Source: CAZAGT01 sp964484515 (GTDB lineage: Bacteria; Desulfobacterota; DSM-4660; Desulfatiglandales; HGW-15). From it: DNA of 12,792 nt. The translations under genes and the position numbers were made by a program. The stretch lies in contig CAZAGT010000132.1 in NCBI GenBank assembly GCA_964484515.1, positions 1 through 12,792 on the forward strand, read 5' to 3'. The notes under the pieces are model-generated. The model ran no database searches. It saw nothing but the letters and a program-made list of their open reading frames with translations, and was not told where the DNA came from. Positions 11,958 to 12,792 of this stretch are shown here, in pieces (positions within the stretch are counted from its first letter, which is position 1; each line of letters opens with the position of its first letter).

Positions 11958-11995
11958 TCGCACAACCGAGTGATTACACCAAGGAGGAATAGGAC

Positions 11996-12792
11996 ATGCG
12001 AAAAAAATGGATGATCGCGGCCATGCTGATCGGCGGTCTCACCATGCTCTGCGGTCGCTGGGCGCGCGCCATGTCGGATCAAGAGATCTTGCAGGAATTG
12101 AAGGCCCTTAAGGACCGGATCGAGAAACTCGAACAGGAGGTCCAGGCCAAGGATGAGCAGATCAAGATCCTCAGGCAGCAAACGGTCACGCGGGAGGAGG
12201 TGCCCGAAATGGTCGAAGAGATGACCGAGGAGGGTGGCCTTCTGGCGGAGTTAAAAGATCGGGTCAAATTCAGCGGGCTGTTCGAATTCGGCGGCGCCTA
12301 CCAGAGCGTCGATAACGTCGACGGCACCGATTTCACGGAGAGCGACCTGGCCCTGACAACCATGATGTTTACGGCCACGGCGGAGGTCAACGAATGGGTC
12401 AACCTGGCCGTCGACCTCCTCTACGAAGATCCCACCTTTTCACGCTTCGCCGACCAAAGCTTCTTCTTGGTGGACTATGCCGCGGCAACGTTCGGGAACC
12501 AAAATCTGTTTCCTGTCTATGGCACCCTGGGCCGGCTCTACGTCCCTTTCGGGGCCTACCTGACCCACTTTCCGGATGATCCCCTGGTCAACTCACCTCT
12601 CACCCTGACACTCGGCGAGACCAACCAGAAGGCGGTCATGATGGGGGTGGACTACACGGGCTTTTCCTTTGACGCCTATGTCTACCGCGGGGAATTCAGT
12701 CGTGTCGGGCGAAACGACAACATCGCCAACTACGGCTTCGACGCGCACTACGAGATGGCCGGGGAGCGAGGTCTTGACCTCCTCGTCGGCGC
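11996..12792 (+). CDS. LbtU-family outer-membrane porin (partial, C-terminus outside window)
   Basis: The ATG follows AAGGAGGAATAGG; 265 codons are visible. Signal peptide residues 1-25 (cleavage ARA). A periplasmic coiled coil follows at about 28-70 (ILQELKALKDRIEKLEQEVQAKDEQI), then beta-barrel strands from FSGLFEFGGAYQ onward with alternating aromatic residues. This arrangement matches the LbtU family, named for a Legionella siderophore receptor but widespread as general porins in anaerobes. Being directly downstream of nikK, it may let nickel, cobalt or their chelates across the outer membrane; that role is inferred. The frame is open to the right edge. Confidence 0.88.
   Translation, partial: MRKKWMIAAMLIGGLTMLCGRWARAMSDQEILQELKALKDRIEKLEQEVQAKDEQIKILRQQTVTREEVPEMVEEMTEEGGLLAELKDRVKFSGLFEFGGAYQSVDNVDGTDFTESDLALTTMMFTATAEVNEWVNLAVDLLYEDPTFSRFADQSFFLVDYAAATFGNQNLFPVYGTLGRLYVPFGAYLTHFPDDPLVNSPLTLTLGETNQKAVMMGVDYTGFSFDAYVYRGEFSRVGRNDNIANYGFDAHYEMAGERGLDLLVG

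Noticed and set aside
11226..11963. Minus-strand open frame of 245 codons
   Set aside because: Antisense to nikK and lacks any recognised domain.
1..12792. CRISPR arrays, tRNA/rRNA genes, insertion sequences
   Set aside because: No regularly spaced repeats, cloverleaf-like sequences, or transposase-like frames with terminal repeats were seen.

Overview
The window reads as chromosome from an anaerobic or microaerophilic, diderm (Gram-negative type) bacterium. Evidence for this is a Ni-Fe-S carbon monoxide dehydrogenase, superoxide reductase (desulfoferrodoxin), rubredoxins, two lipoproteins with clear lipoboxes and an outer-membrane porin. The gene content resembles Desulfobacterota-type (former deltaproteobacterial) anaerobes or a neighbouring phylum; this is an inference from families, not a taxonomic search. 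No rRNA, tRNA, CRISPR array or transposase is visible.

Region 1 (1-4629, all minus strand) is a CO-oxidation and oxidative/iron-stress block. Going with transcription from the right it holds a type II rubredoxin with its own promoter, a PerR-type Fur regulator, thiol peroxidase Tpx, desulfoferrodoxin, non-haem ferritin, a rubredoxin-like mini-protein, a small zinc-ribbon protein, and the first 470 residues of CO dehydrogenase CooS, which runs off the left edge. The order suggests a peroxide/superoxide defence and iron-storage regulon protecting oxygen-labile enzymes such as CooS.

Region 2 (about 4630-9546) looks like a zinc or transition-metal block. It has a secreted histidine-rich protein, an apparent remnant of a YedF-like gene, a desulforedoxin-like cysteine-rich protein, a Zur-like Fur regulator in an operon with a ZnuA-type binding protein, a divergently transcribed YidD-domain lipoprotein, a small ribbon-helix-helix protein with a cysteine-rich tail, and a lipoprotein of unknown function. 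The 413-base divergent znuA/YidD-lipoprotein region carries two copies of one perfect palindrome, ATGCAA-N5-TTGCAT, one on each gene's side. This is the most convincing regulatory signal in the window, a candidate Zur operator pair that ties the YidD lipoprotein to zinc limitation.

Region 3 (about 9590-12792, plus strand) is a nickel/cobalt uptake block: NikM (CbiM family), NikL, NikK (DUF4198) and the start of an LbtU-type porin. NikM and NikK are each preceded by a leader ending in an intrinsic terminator 31-33 bases before the start codon. Both terminators share an identical 17-base element, suggesting a common attenuation mechanism. The best-placed ATG of nikL is followed five codons later by an in-frame TGA. 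The ECF energising subunits NikQ and NikO are absent from the window. Nickel uptake fits functionally with the nickel enzyme CooS at the other end.
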